Counted from the stretch's first letter, positions 8,458 through 17,366 are shown. The stretch is 64,000 nt of DNA from an uncultured Muribaculaceae bacterium (GCA_910585755.1 CAJUFH010000004.1:1-64000), one strand, 5' to 3'. Translations and numbers: made by a program. The notes: generated by a model from the sequence alone, not told the origin.

Positions 8458-8640
8458 ACGACGCGAAGTTAGCCGTAAGCTGGGTAAGGGGCGTTACCCA
8501 AACAACGGCAAGCGTTACCAATTTTACGGAAACGGGCGGTTTTTGATTTTTTAAGGGTACGGGGAGGCCATGCGGCTGAAAAAAATGGTAAATTCGCGGG
8601 AATAGGCGTGTCGCGAACGCGGCATGCCCCCTGAACCCGA

Positions 8641-10170
8641 ATGATTGACTTTACCAACATATCGCGCCCGTTTTTCAGCCGAATAGTCAAGGCTGAGGCT
8701 GAAGCTCGCCGCAATCCGCGGGAGAGCCAGTCAAGGGTGCTGCGCGACCTTGTGACGCGTGGCGCGAGGACTTCGTTCGGCGTAGACAAGGGTCTGGGCT
8801 GCGTCGCCTCGGCTCCCTCAGCGGGGGAACTTTACGAGCGTTTTTCCGCGCTGGAGGTCAATGATTATCCGGCAATCCGTCCTTACGTCATGCGTATGGT
8901 CGACGGGGAGGCGGATGTGCTGTGGCCGGGGGTGTGCCGCCGCTACGCCCAGTCGTCGGGTACTTCCGACGGCAAGAGCAAGTTTATCCCCATCACTCCC
9001 CGCGGGCTGCGGCGCTCACATTACGCCGGGGCTGCCTATTCCGTGGCCTCCTATCTGGCAAGCTACCCTGACAGCAGCGTTTTCGGAGGGAAGAATTTCA
9101 TCCTCGGGGGGAGCTTCGCCAACGAGCTGACTCTCAAGACGGGGGTCAAGGTAGGCGACCTTTCCGCATCGCTTATCGACCGCATTAACCCGCTGGTCAA
9201 CCTTTTCCGCATCCCGTCGAAACGGATTGCCCTGATGGCCGACTGGAACGAGAAGCTCCCGGCACTTGTGGAGGCTTCGCTCCGGGCCGATGTCAGGAGT
9301 ATCTCCGGGGTGCCCTCCTGGTTTCTGACTGTGCTTAAAAAGGTGGTGGAGCGCGCCGGGGCCGAGACAATCCACGATGTGTGGCCCAACCTCGAGGTGT
9401 TTTACCACGGCGGGATCGCGTTCGGACCCTACCGCGAACAGTACCGCCGCATAACCGACCCGTCGCAGATGCGCTACTGGGAGAACTACAACGCGTCGGA
9501 GGGCTTTTTCGCCGTCCAGGAGCGTCGCGACTCCCCGGAAATGGGGCTTATCCTCACAGCCGATACTTTCTACGAGCTTCTGCCGCAGGAGGCGGGGGGC
9601 AGGCCTCTTCCGGTGTGGAAGGCTGAGCCGGGGATGGTGGCCGAACTGGTGGTTACCTCGTCAAACGGCCTGTGGCGCTATCGCACGGGTGACACGGTGA
9701 AAGTCGAGAGTGTCGACCCGCTGACAATCACCATCGCCGGGCGCACGAAATGCTTCATCAACGCTTTCGGCGAGGAGGTGATGGTCTACAATACCGACGC
9801 GGCGCTGGAGCAGGCGTGCGCTGCCACCGGCGCCGAGGTGCTGAACTATACCGCCGCCCCGGTGTATGCCGGGGACCGCACCCGCGGCCGACACCAGTGG
9901 CTTGTCGAGTTCGGGCGGAAACCCGCTTCTCTCGAGGAGTTCGCCGACATACTCGACCGGGAGCTGCAAAATCAGAACTCCGACTACCAGGCTAAACGCT
10001 CCGGGGGAATCTTCCTTGACCGCCTTGAGGTCGTTCCGGCTGTCAGCGGCGTGTTTGACCGCTGGCTCGCGTCGACCGGCAAACTCGGGGGGCAGCGCAA
10101 GGTGCCCCGCCTGAGCAACGACCGGGCGATAATGGACCGCCTGTTGGCGATGAATAACGAAATTAATTGA
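8641..10170 (+). CDS. GH3 auxin-responsive promoter family protein (acyl-adenylate-forming)
   Basis: Cytoplasmic protein of 509 residues of the GH3 family, a branch of the ANL adenylating enzymes. Plant members join acyl acids to amino acids through an acyl-AMP. The role of bacterial members is mostly unknown. The AMP-binding signature YAQSSGTSDGKSKFIPIT lies at about residues 102-119, YNASEGFFAVQ is the second ANL-type motif, and LWRYRTGDTVKVE carries the conserved RYRTGD. All are intact and the length is normal. It is first in a plus-strand run and its stop (10168-10170) is 5 bp before the alkaline phosphatase ATG. No clear promoter was found just upstream. Confidence 0.92.
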   Translation: MIDFTNISRPFFSRIVKAEAEARRNPRESQSRVLRDLVTRGARTSFGVDKGLGCVASAPSAGELYERFSALEVNDYPAIRPYVMRMVDGEADVLWPGVCRRYAQSSGTSDGKSKFIPITPRGLRRSHYAGAAYSVASYLASYPDSSVFGGKNFILGGSFANELTLKTGVKVGDLSASLIDRINPLVNLFRIPSKRIALMADWNEKLPALVEASLRADVRSISGVPSWFLTVLKKVVERAGAETIHDVWPNLEVFYHGGIAFGPYREQYRRITDPSQMRYWENYNASEGFFAVQERRDSPEMGLILTADTFYELLPQEAGGRPLPVWKAEPGMVAELVVTSSNGLWRYRTGDTVKVESVDPLTITIAGRTKCFINAFGEEVMVYNTDAALEQACAATGAEVLNYTAAPVYAGDRTRGRHQWLVEFGRKPASLEEFADILDRELQNQNSDYQAKRSGGIFLDRLEVVPAVSGVFDRWLASTGKLGGQRKVPRLSNDRAIMDRLLAMNNEIN

Positions 10171-10175
10171 AAGCC

Positions 10176-11582
10176 ATGAATATAAAGAACACTCTTTCGG
10201 CATTTCTGCTATGCGCGGCATCGGCGCTGCAGCTTTCCGCACAGGATTCCGCGCCCAAATACATCTTCTACTTTATCGGCGACGGTATGGGTGTCAACGA
10301 GGTAATGAACGCACAGCTTTATAAGAAGCACGTGCTCGGGGCCGGAGACCTCGCAATGACCGGCCTTCCCGCCGGATCGATGGCTACCAACCACTCAGCC
10401 TCTTCCGATGTTACCGACTCCGCGGCAGCGGGGACAGCTCTGGCTACCGGCCATAAGACGGTCAACGGGATGCTCGGCGTGACTCCGGATTCAGCCGCCG
10501 TAACGTCGATAGCCAAGGTGCTTTTTGACGACGGCTACGGTGTGGGGCTTGTGACCTCCGTCGCGATTGACGACGCCACCCCCGGCGCTTTCTATGCCCA
10601 TGTCCCCAACCGCGGGATGTACCGCGAAATCGGGAGCCAGCTCGCTCGGAGCGGTTACCAGTTCGCGGCCGGTTCGGGTCTGCGCGGTACGAAGGACAAG
10701 AAGGGGCGCGACAACGGGCTGCTCGCCGAGTTCGCCGAGAACGGAGTCAGTGTTTCCTACGGGCTTGACGGAGCGGACTTTACCGCCGACCGTATGCTGA
10801 TTCTGAGTCCCGACACCCTGCGAAACTGGAATATCGGGTTCACGATAGACTCCATCCCCGGGGCGCTGACCCTGCAGGAGCTGACAAAGGCGTGCATAAC
10901 CCATCTCGAGCGCGTCTCCCCGGATAAGTTCTTCATAATGGTCGAGGGGGGCAACATAGACCATTCGGGCCACGGCAACGACGCCGGCGCGAACATAATC
11001 GAGACGGTGAACTTCGACAAGACGCTCGAAATCGCCCTTGACTTCTACCGCCAGCACCCCGACGAGACCCTTATCGTCGTTACCGCCGACCACGAGACGG
11101 GAGGAATGTCGGTAGGGAACAACAGTTCGGGCTATGCCGTGTTCCCCGAGCGTCTTTCCGGGCAGCGGCTGTCGAAGGACGCGTTCTCTGACTTCTGCAA
11201 GGGAATCGCGAAGTCGAAACGGATTTTCACCTGGGACGATATGAAGGAGTATCTTACCGAGAACCTCGGTTTATGGACCCCGAAGACAAAAATCACTAAG
11301 GAGCAAACCGGGCGCCTCCGCGAGATGTTTGAAGATATGTTTACGAGGAATATAGCTCAGCCCGACCAGAAGACCCTCTACGCCGACTTCGACGCGTTTA
11401 CGGCGGCGGTGTTCGAGGTCCTCGATACCCAGGCCGGTATCAACTGGGCCTCTACCAAGCATACCGGCTCCCCGGTGCCGGTGTTCGCCATCGGTCGCGG
11501 CTCGGAGATTTTCGGCAGCTTCGGCGACAATACCGACCTGCCGAAGAAGATAATGAAGCTCGCAGGAAAAACGCTTGACTAA
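10176..11582 (+). CDS. Alkaline phosphatase (PhoA superfamily), exported
   Basis: Exported phosphomonoesterase of 468 residues. The start is the ATG at 10176, which gives a clean signal peptide (MNIKNTLSAFLLCAASALQLSAQ). The metal-site motif FIGDGMGVNEV lies just after the signal. DVTDSAAAGTALATGHKT holds the nucleophile Ser82. Further metal ligands are in MVEGGNIDHSGHGND and VVTADHETGGM, and a late histidine is in TKHTGSPVPVFA. It therefore looks catalytically complete and binds Zn/Mg in the periplasm. It lies 5 bp after the GH3 gene and 28 bp before a DUF4919 gene, so probably one transcript. The substrate cannot be told; phosphate scavenging is the usual role. Confidence 0.94.
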   Translation: MNIKNTLSAFLLCAASALQLSAQDSAPKYIFYFIGDGMGVNEVMNAQLYKKHVLGAGDLAMTGLPAGSMATNHSASSDVTDSAAAGTALATGHKTVNGMLGVTPDSAAVTSIAKVLFDDGYGVGLVTSVAIDDATPGAFYAHVPNRGMYREIGSQLARSGYQFAAGSGLRGTKDKKGRDNGLLAEFAENGVSVSYGLDGADFTADRMLILSPDTLRNWNIGFTIDSIPGALTLQELTKACITHLERVSPDKFFIMVEGGNIDHSGHGNDAGANIIETVNFDKTLEIALDFYRQHPDETLIVVTADHETGGMSVGNNSSGYAVFPERLSGQRLSKDAFSDFCKGIAKSKRIFTWDDMKEYLTENLGLWTPKTKITKEQTGRLREMFEDMFTRNIAQPDQKTLYADFDAFTAAVFEVLDTQAGINWASTKHTGSPVPVFAIGRGSEIFGSFGDNTDLPKKIMKLAGKTLD

Positions 11583-11610
11583 GCCGCCATTTAACGAACG
11601 AAACAGACTG

Positions 11611-12288
11611 ATGAACCGCAACACGTTGCTCTTTATCCTTATCCCGCTGCTCGCGCTGGCGTTCCCGGCGCGGGGGGTGGACTATAACGCCCTGCAGGTA
11701 GAGGTCGCGATGCACCCCGACCGCTACCGCGCCTTGCTGAACCGGTTTGTGGCAGGCGATACGACCCTTACCTCGCATGAGCTGGCGACCGTTTACTTCG
11801 GCTATTCCTTCACGCCCGACTACGACCCGCGGGAGACTTTCGACGGAATCTCCGACGCTTTCACCGCGAAGGATTACGAGCGGGTCGCGCTTCTGACTCC
11901 CGACGCGCTGGTTGTCAACCCCGTGTCGCTCGACCTGAGCATAATGGCCCTCACCGCCGCCGAGCAGGGGGCCGGGGAGAGACCGGGTATGAGGGCGGCA
12001 AACCTCGGGCCGCGCTGCGACATGATCGCGACCGCTATCCTTGAAAGCGGCCGGGGCACCACGCCCGACTCCCCGTTCAAGGTAATCTCCTCGGCCGATA
12101 TCGGAAGGCTGCTGCGCAACGTGCTGGGAATAAACGTGATTGTCGGGCGCACGAAAATCGGCGAGGTGGATGCCATAAAGGTTACATTCCCCGGCAGCGA
12201 CCGCCAGCATATACTCTATTTCGACAATTCCCGCGAGACGCTGTTCCTGGCCCGCAGAAGCGCCTCGGACAAAACTAACAAACACTGA
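11611..12288 (+). CDS. DUF4919 family exported protein
   Basis: Exported protein of 225 residues with no known function. The ATG at 11611 is chosen because it begins a signal peptide (MNRNTLLFILIPLLALAFPARG). An upstream TTG start at 11575 would put a charged leader in front of it. The pattern HELATVYFGYSFTPDYDPRE and a late FDNSRE element match the DUF4919 family, and the same pattern recurs in the protein at 43887-44606. It stands between alkaline phosphatase and a membrane pseudokinase (5 bp gap), so it shares their transcript. No catalytic motif is visible. Confidence 0.8.
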   Translation: MNRNTLLFILIPLLALAFPARGVDYNALQVEVAMHPDRYRALLNRFVAGDTTLTSHELATVYFGYSFTPDYDPRETFDGISDAFTAKDYERVALLTPDALVVNPVSLDLSIMALTAAEQGAGERPGMRAANLGPRCDMIATAILESGRGTTPDSPFKVISSADIGRLLRNVLGINVIVGRTKIGEVDAIKVTFPGSDRQHILYFDNSRETLFLARRSASDKTNKH

Positions 12289-12293
12289 CCGCC

Positions 12294-13079
12294 ATGCCTG
12301 ACACATCAAAACCCAAATGGACCGAAATCGAGCACCTTCCCAAATGGGACGAGGAGTTCTACCATGTCTATACCGCCAAGAAGCACGGCAAGTGGGTGAT
12401 GCTCAAGACGCTGCGCCCCGAGCTGGCCGACGACCCGCGCTTCCGCGACATGATTGAGAAAGAGTTTGACGTGCGCTATAACCTGGCTCATCCTAATATC
12501 GTCATGATCAACGATTTCGAGGAGGTGCCGGGGCTCGGGAGGTGCATTATAACCGATGATGTCTACGGCGACTCGCTGCGGACGCTGCTCGACGAGGGGA
12601 AGGTTACCCATGACATTCAGGAGAAGGTGGTCCACCAGCTTCTCGACGCGATCGAGTATATACAGAAGAACCATATCGTACATCATCCTATACGCCCCGA
12701 AACGATTATATTTACCGAGAATATCCGCAACCTGAAGGTGATTGACGTCGGGTTTGACCAGCGGTCCCACCTTACTCCGGCTGACGTCTCGGAGGATCTC
12801 GCCTCCTACGGGCGGGTGCTCCAGGAGGTGCTCAAGGCCACGGGGGACCGTAATCCGCGGCTGAACCGTATCGCCCAGCGGTGCGCGGCTCCCAAAGGTC
12901 GTCCGTTCCGCGATGTGACGGATGTAAAGATGGCGCTCGCCGGGCATTCCAACAAGCGGGTCTACATCGTGATTACGGTTTTCCTCGTGATAATGGCCTT
13001 CGTGCTGGGGTGGCTTTCGGTAAGGCCCCTTCCCGGAGCTCAGCGGCAACCCGCGGCAACCGAGGCCGTTTCGGAATGA
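12294..13079 (+). CDS. Membrane-anchored protein-kinase-like protein, probable pseudokinase
   Basis: Protein of 261 residues with a eukaryotic-type kinase fold and one C-terminal membrane span (about 228-248), placing the kinase-like domain in the cytoplasm. The ATP-anchoring lysine is present (VMLKTLRPE, Lys38), as are a helix-C-like segment and NLAHPNIVMINDFEE. The catalytic loop reads VHHPIRPETI (129-138): the HRD aspartate is proline (132) and the loop asparagine is threonine. The metal-binding DFG is DVG (Asp151). No glycine-rich loop is evident. Loss of the catalytic base argues for a pseudokinase that binds nucleotide or a partner. The outer tail is short. It is probably co-transcribed with DUF4919 (5 bp upstream) and a GNAT protein (30 bp downstream). 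Confidence 0.85.
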   Translation: MPDTSKPKWTEIEHLPKWDEEFYHVYTAKKHGKWVMLKTLRPELADDPRFRDMIEKEFDVRYNLAHPNIVMINDFEEVPGLGRCIITDDVYGDSLRTLLDEGKVTHDIQEKVVHQLLDAIEYIQKNHIVHHPIRPETIIFTENIRNLKVIDVGFDQRSHLTPADVSEDLASYGRVLQEVLKATGDRNPRLNRIAQRCAAPKGRPFRDVTDVKMALAGHSNKRVYIVITVFLVIMAFVLGWLSVRPLPGAQRQPAATEAVSE

Positions 13080-13109
13080 AGAAATTAATTCAGCAATTAT
13101 AAACGATAA

Positions 13110-14237
13110 ATGATTGAAGTAAAGGCAATAGAGCCGACGCGCCGCAATCTGCGCAAGTATGTGGCTTTCGGCAACTCGCTTTATAAGGACAATCCGTGCT
13201 ACGTCCCGCCGCTGATGGTCGACGACGTAAACACCCTCTCGCCGGAGAAGAATCCGGCGTTCGACCACTGCGAGGCGCAGTGCTTCATGGCCTACCGCGA
13301 CGGTAAGCCTGTAGGACGCGTGACTGGCATTATCAACCCGATAGTCAACGGGCGTACCGGCTCGGCCGACCTCCGTTTCGGGTTTGTAGACTTTATCGAC
13401 GATGCCGAGGTTGTCGATGCCCTGTTCAAGGCTGTCAGCGACTGGGGGCGCTCAAAGGGGATGACCTCCATCGTCGGCCCGATGGGCTTTTCCGATATGG
13501 ACCACGAGGGCATGCTGACTTTCGGTTACGACGAGATGGGTACCATGGCGACCATCTACAACCATCCGTACTATGTTGACCATATGGAGCGTATGGGCTT
13601 CAAGAAGGATGCCGGGTGGGTCGAATACTATGTCAAGGTCCCCGAGCATATCCCGGAAAAATACCAGCGTATAGCCGACATAGTGAAGCGCCGCGAGAAC
13701 CTGAAGGTTAAGAAGTACACCTCCCGCAAGAAAATCAAGGAGGAATACGGCGTGGCGCTGTTCGAGCTGATCAACCGCGCCTACGACAAGCTCTACGGCT
13801 ACTCCCCCCTGACTCCCCGCCAGATTGACTACTATATCGAGATGTATCTGAGCATCATCAATCTCGACCTGGTCACGGTGGTTACCGACGCCGACGACAC
13901 GTTGGTAGCGATCGGGATTTCGATTCAGTCCTTCTCCGACGCGCTCCGCAAGAGCGGGGGGAAGCTCTTCCCCCTGGGGTGGACTCATCTGCTGAAAACC
14001 CTGCGCGGGAAGTCGAACGCCGTTGACCTGCTGCTTATCGCGGTGGCGCCGGAGTATCAGAACAAGGGGGTGAACGCCCTGCTCTTCGCCGACCTGATTC
14101 CGTACTACAACAAATACGGTTTCGAGCACGCGGAGACCAACCTGGAGCTTGAAGACAATACCGCCGTGCAGAACCAGTGGGCATATTTCGACCACCGTCT
14201 CCACCGCCGCCGCGCGACGTTTCGCAAGCCTCTGTGA
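13110..14237 (+). CDS. GNAT-type N-acetyltransferase family protein
   Basis: Cytoplasmic protein of 375 residues. The N-terminal half has a recurring Bacteroidetes pattern (LRKYVAFGNSLYKDNPCYVPPL). The C-terminal part carries a GNAT acetyl-CoA-binding-like stretch (LIAVAPEYQNKGVNALLFADLI) in which R/Q-x-x-G is replaced by NKGVN. Substrate unknown. It ends with TGATG shared with rnhB (stop 14235-14237, start 14237), indicating translational coupling. It follows the pseudokinase by 30 bp. Confidence 0.85.
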   Translation: MIEVKAIEPTRRNLRKYVAFGNSLYKDNPCYVPPLMVDDVNTLSPEKNPAFDHCEAQCFMAYRDGKPVGRVTGIINPIVNGRTGSADLRFGFVDFIDDAEVVDALFKAVSDWGRSKGMTSIVGPMGFSDMDHEGMLTFGYDEMGTMATIYNHPYYVDHMERMGFKKDAGWVEYYVKVPEHIPEKYQRIADIVKRRENLKVKKYTSRKKIKEEYGVALFELINRAYDKLYGYSPLTPRQIDYYIEMYLSIINLDLVTVVTDADDTLVAIGISIQSFSDALRKSGGKLFPLGWTHLLKTLRGKSNAVDLLLIAVAPEYQNKGVNALLFADLIPYYNKYGFEHAETNLELEDNTAVQNQWAYFDHRLHRRRATFRKPL

Positions 14238-14860
14238 TGAAAGAGTTTTCCCTGCCGAACTGCGACGTGTTCTCCGCGATGGAGGCCGGATGCGACGAGG
14301 CCGGGCGTGGATGCCTCGCCGGGCCTGTGTGCGCCGCGGCGGTAATCCTGCCGGACGACTTCCACCATCCGTGGCTTAACGACTCCAAGCAGCTAACCGA
14401 GCGCAGACGCGAACTGCTGCGCCCGGTAATCGAGGCGGAGGCGGTCGCTTGGGCTGTCGCCTGGTGCACCCCGGCCGAGATTGACTCGATGAACATCCTG
14501 AACGCGTCAATCGAGGCGATGCACCGCGCCCTCGACGCGCTGTCGCCCCGTCCGGGGCGCGTGATTGTCGACGGGAACCGTTTCAAGCCCTACCGCGACC
14601 TTCCCTGGAAGACTTTCGTGAAGGGTGACGGGCGCTTCGGCAACATCGCCGCCGCCTCGGTGCTCGCGAAGACCCACCGCGACGAGCTGATGGAGCGCCT
14701 CGACGCCGAGTTCCCGGCCTACAACTGGCGGGGCAACAAGGGGTACCCGACCGCCGACCACCGCGCCGCGATTGCCGCCAACGGCCCGACCCCCTACCAC
14801 CGCCTCTCGTTCAGGCTGCTGCCCGATCCGGTCCTCCCCGGCTTCGAGGGCGTGCCATAA
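14237..14860 (+). CDS. rnhB: Ribonuclease HII
   Basis: Cytoplasmic nuclease of 207 residues that removes ribonucleotides and RNA primers from RNA-DNA hybrids. The ATG at 14237 is chosen. An upstream in-frame start would overlap the GNAT gene by 60 bp and add a non-homologous leader. Active-site elements are GCDEAGRGCLAGPV (Asp20, Glu21), the DSKQL motif, IVDG (third acidic residue) and the late GNKGYPTADHRAA with the fourth aspartate. Length is normal. It is the last gene of the run and is followed by a hairpin terminator (14909-14940). Confidence 0.97.
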   Translation: MKEFSLPNCDVFSAMEAGCDEAGRGCLAGPVCAAAVILPDDFHHPWLNDSKQLTERRRELLRPVIEAEAVAWAVAWCTPAEIDSMNILNASIEAMHRALDALSPRPGRVIVDGNRFKPYRDLPWKTFVKGDGRFGNIAAASVLAKTHRDELMERLDAEFPAYNWRGNKGYPTADHRAAIAANGPTPYHRLSFRLLPDPVLPGFEGVP

Positions 14861-14908
14861 CGGCCCATAATATATCATTCATTCGAGTAGAAGAGCTGCA
14901 TCTTTTTA

Positions 14909-14940
14909 AGAGGACGTATTAAAATTCCGATACGTCCTCT
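14909..14940 (+). terminator. Intrinsic terminator after rnhB
   Basis: An 11-bp perfect stem (14909-14919 with 14930-14940, 10-nt loop) is followed by ATTTGTACCC, which is also the beginning of a dispersed repeat copy. Nearly the same stem sequence (GAGGACGTAT) occurs in the terminator after gdhA at 44879-44908. Confidence 0.75.
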
Positions 14941-14944
14941 ATTT

Positions 14945-15083
14945 GTACCCGGATGGGAGGGTGCTATCAGAATGGTTCAGATGGTAGGAGCTTGGAGGTG
15001 AGGCCGATGGGAGCAATCTGAAGATTGTGACCGAGGCCGAACCTTCAAGCGACGACCCAGATGGGCCGTTATGATACACCCTC
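14945..15083 (+). repeat. Dispersed hairpin repeat, full copy A
   Basis: Full copy of a family found six times in the window. A 5' foot GTACCCGGATGG (14945-14956) is followed by an imperfect palindrome (14957-15083, 127 bp) that opens with GAGGGTGCTATCAGAA and closes with TTATGATACACCCTC. Its centre is the perfect palindrome CAATCTGAAGATTG. It fills most of the 322-bp gap between rnhB and the LRR gene. Nothing in it reads as protein. Confidence 0.9.
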
Positions 15084-15182
15084 ATTTTTATTTTTAGCGG
15101 GGCTGTCAACCTTTTTCTGATAACGGGTGTTTATTAAGTACAAAAACTCCTAACAGAACTTGGTTCAAAACAACTATTTATT

Positions 15183-16241
15183 ATGAAGAAAGCGATTTTA
15201 ATGATTACTCTCATGCTGGGTTGCATGACGGTTTTCGCACAGAAAATCGACAAGAACGAGCTTAAGCAGCTTAAGGCGTTCCTGTCAATGCCCGCCGAAA
15301 AGGACGGTACTAACGCGCAAGCCCTCAAAATCACCGACCTTAATGCCCCCTCCACCTGGGAAGGTGTGACCGTTGAAAACGGCCGCGTGAAATCCATCGA
15401 GTGGAAGGACAAACACCTTGCCGGCGACCTAAACCTTGCCGGATTTACTTCCCTCGAGACCCTGAACGTTTCCCGTAACAAGATTACTTCGATCAATCTC
15501 TCGGGCGACGCCGCTCTCAGCAATCTCAACGCCTCGCGTAACCTGATCAAGACCGCCGACCTTACCGGCTGCTCCGCTCTCGTAACGCTCAACATCTACA
15601 AGAACCGCCTGACGGAAATCGACCTCAGCGCGACTCCGCTCCTGACGACTTTCAACGTCTCCAACAACTACCTGGTATCGCTTGACGTGGCAAACTCCGC
15701 CACCCTCAAGACTCTCAACTGCCAGGGTAACCACCTCGAGAACCTCAAGGTCGAGAACTGCACCGCTCTGAAGAACCTCTATTGCGGCTACAACAAGCTG
15801 ACAGGAATCACCCTCGTAGGGCTTGAGAACCTCCAGAACCTCAATGTCGACGACAACGAGATTTCCAACATGATTGTCAGCGGTCTTCCCGCGCTCAGCT
15901 CCTTCATCTGCTCCGATAACAATATGAACGGACTGGCAATGCGCGACTGTACCGCCCTGCTCGACCTCGTATGCTCATACAACAACCTGACTTCGCTCAC
16001 GGTTGATAACTGCCCGCAGCTCCTCTTCGTCGATTGCTCTTACAACGACCTTACCCAGTTGACCCTCAGCAATCAGACCTTCCTGCAGCGCGTGCTCTGC
16101 AACAACAACCAGTTGACCATGCTCGACGTTTCCTTCGACCAGGCCCTGGTTTACGTCAACTGCCGAAACAACATGATCAACGACCTGCGCACAATGGGCG
16201 ACAACTCCCTGCGTATGATCGCCTGCCAGTGGAACTACTAA
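15183..16241 (+). CDS. Exported leucine-rich repeat protein with 21-residue repeats
   Basis: Exported protein of 352 residues. A signal peptide (MKKAILMITLMLGCMTVFAQ) and a roughly 75-residue helical/capping region precede about 12 tandem 21-residue leucine-rich repeats from residue about 91 to 345. The consensus is LxxLxCxxNxLTxLxLxxCxx. Many repeats have Cys at the CxxN position and Asn at the asparagine-ladder position. Such solenoids bind proteins or glycans. No enzyme motif and no lipoprotein cysteine are seen. The gene stands alone, with repeat copy A upstream and a strong terminator downstream (16300-16334). The ligand is unknown. Confidence 0.9.
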   Translation: MKKAILMITLMLGCMTVFAQKIDKNELKQLKAFLSMPAEKDGTNAQALKITDLNAPSTWEGVTVENGRVKSIEWKDKHLAGDLNLAGFTSLETLNVSRNKITSINLSGDAALSNLNASRNLIKTADLTGCSALVTLNIYKNRLTEIDLSATPLLTTFNVSNNYLVSLDVANSATLKTLNCQGNHLENLKVENCTALKNLYCGYNKLTGITLVGLENLQNLNVDDNEISNMIVSGLPALSSFICSDNNMNGLAMRDCTALLDLVCSYNNLTSLTVDNCPQLLFVDCSYNDLTQLTLSNQTFLQRVLCNNNQLTMLDVSFDQALVYVNCRNNMINDLRTMGDNSLRMIACQWNY

Positions 16242-16299
16242 TCCCCGGCACTTAGATACAATCTACGGCAACCCGCTCTTCATATAGACCCCCAAGCCG

Positions 16300-16334
16300 G
16301 CGGGGGCGCCTCTTACCGGGCGCCCCCGCTTTTT
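16300..16334 (+). terminator. Intrinsic terminator after the LRR gene
   Basis: Stem GCGGGGGCGCC (16300-16310) pairs with GGCGCCCCCGC (16319-16329) and is followed by TTTTTG. This is a textbook rho-independent terminator on the plus strand, between convergent genes. Confidence 0.9.
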
Positions 16335-16431
16335 GTCGGTCTATCCCCGCGGAGCGCCCTCAGGGCGCTCCAGTGTGAGCAGGCCGCCGTGGGCGGCTTA
16401 TGTCAGGAGGGTATGTGCCTGTGGATGGGCG

Positions 16432-17361
16432 TTATTTTGAGGTTATGCGGCCTTTGGCGGTGGTGAAGTAGTCGGTGTGTCCCTTTTTCTGGTAGGCGCG
16501 GACGTAGTCGAAGTCAGTCCGGTAGGTGAAATCGTGGTCGGCGTCCTTGGCCCAGGAGCCGTTGCCGACCGACTGGTTCAGGATTACGTAGAAGTCTTTG
16601 TCGAAGGGCCAGGTGACATCCTCTGTCCAGGCTCCCTTGGCGAAATGGGGATTGTTGATGGTAGTCGTAAGTTTACCGTCAACGAAGAAGGAGAGATGCT
16701 CCGCGTCCCATTCGACAGCGTAGACGTGCCACTGCGAGGCGTCGATGTCCGGGGTCTCGCATCCGACATAGGTGCTGTCGACACTGACGGGAGTGAAGTA
16801 TTTAGCGGAATTGGGATGTTTGGGGTAGCGCATCGCGTGGTGGAGTGTCTGGTAGGCGACCTGCTCGTCGTCAATCTGTTCCCAGGCGTCGATTTCGCCG
16901 CATACCGGCCACCCGCCGGTTCCATCGACCGGCAAGAGCCAGAAGGCGGGGAAGTTGCCGGTATGTGGATTTGTGCGGCATCGCGCTTCGATATATCCTC
17001 CTCGCATTTGGAATTTCCCGTTGGAGTTGATGGCGCCGGAAATCATCTCCTTGTTCCCTTCCGCCATGGAGGGGGGCGTCTTCACGCAGAGCGGGGTATA
17101 GAAGCCGTCGCCGAAACGGTTTACCTCGCGGCGGGCGGCGTCGCCGTCGGCGATAAAGCGGCTCCATGTGGCTCCGCCGCGGCTATGGTAGTTCCATTTC
17201 GCGGTGTCCATGGCGTTTCCGTCGAACTCGTCGCTCCATATCAGTTCCCATTCTGAGCCGTCGGATGCGGCGGGAGGCATGGCCGTGATGGCGGGAACAG
17301 CGAGGAGCGCCGCGCATAGCGCTAGCGCTCCCCGGTGGTTCATAATGATGTTCTTTTTCAT
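16432..17361 (-). CDS. GH16 beta-glucanase (laminarinase/lichenase-like)
   Basis: Exported glycoside hydrolase family 16 enzyme of 309 residues, almost only the catalytic domain. A signal peptide (ALCAALLAVPAITA) ends near residue 27. The domain opens with WELIWSDEFDGNAMD and has the active-site strand GEIDAWEQ, with nucleophile Glu156, Asp158 and acid/base Glu161. GNFPAFWLLP and SQWHVYAVEWDAEHLSFFVDG are typical of beta-1,3- or mixed-linkage glucanases. The gene starts 5 bp after the stop of another GH16 gene with the same domain, so the two probably arose by duplication and are co-transcribed. Exact linkage specificity is not readable from sequence. Confidence 0.94.
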   Translation of the reverse strand: MKKNIIMNHRGALALCAALLAVPAITAMPPAASDGSEWELIWSDEFDGNAMDTAKWNYHSRGGATWSRFIADGDAARREVNRFGDGFYTPLCVKTPPSMAEGNKEMISGAINSNGKFQMRGGYIEARCRTNPHTGNFPAFWLLPVDGTGGWPVCGEIDAWEQIDDEQVAYQTLHHAMRYPKHPNSAKYFTPVSVDSTYVGCETPDIDASQWHVYAVEWDAEHLSFFVDGKLTTTINNPHFAKGAWTEDVTWPFDKDFYVILNQSVGNGSWAKDADHDFTYRTDFDYVRAYQKKGHTDYFTTAKGRITSK

Positions 17362-17366
17362 AAGTG

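Noticed and set aside
8201..8640. 6S RNA, tmRNA or RNase P in the hipT-GH3 gap
   Set aside because: None of the conserved sequence marks of these RNAs could be seen, so the candidate RNA was left unnamed.
15183..16241. CRISPR-like or tandem DNA repeat
   Set aside because: The 63-bp periodicity reflects the 21-residue leucine-rich repeat in protein; the DNA units are divergent.
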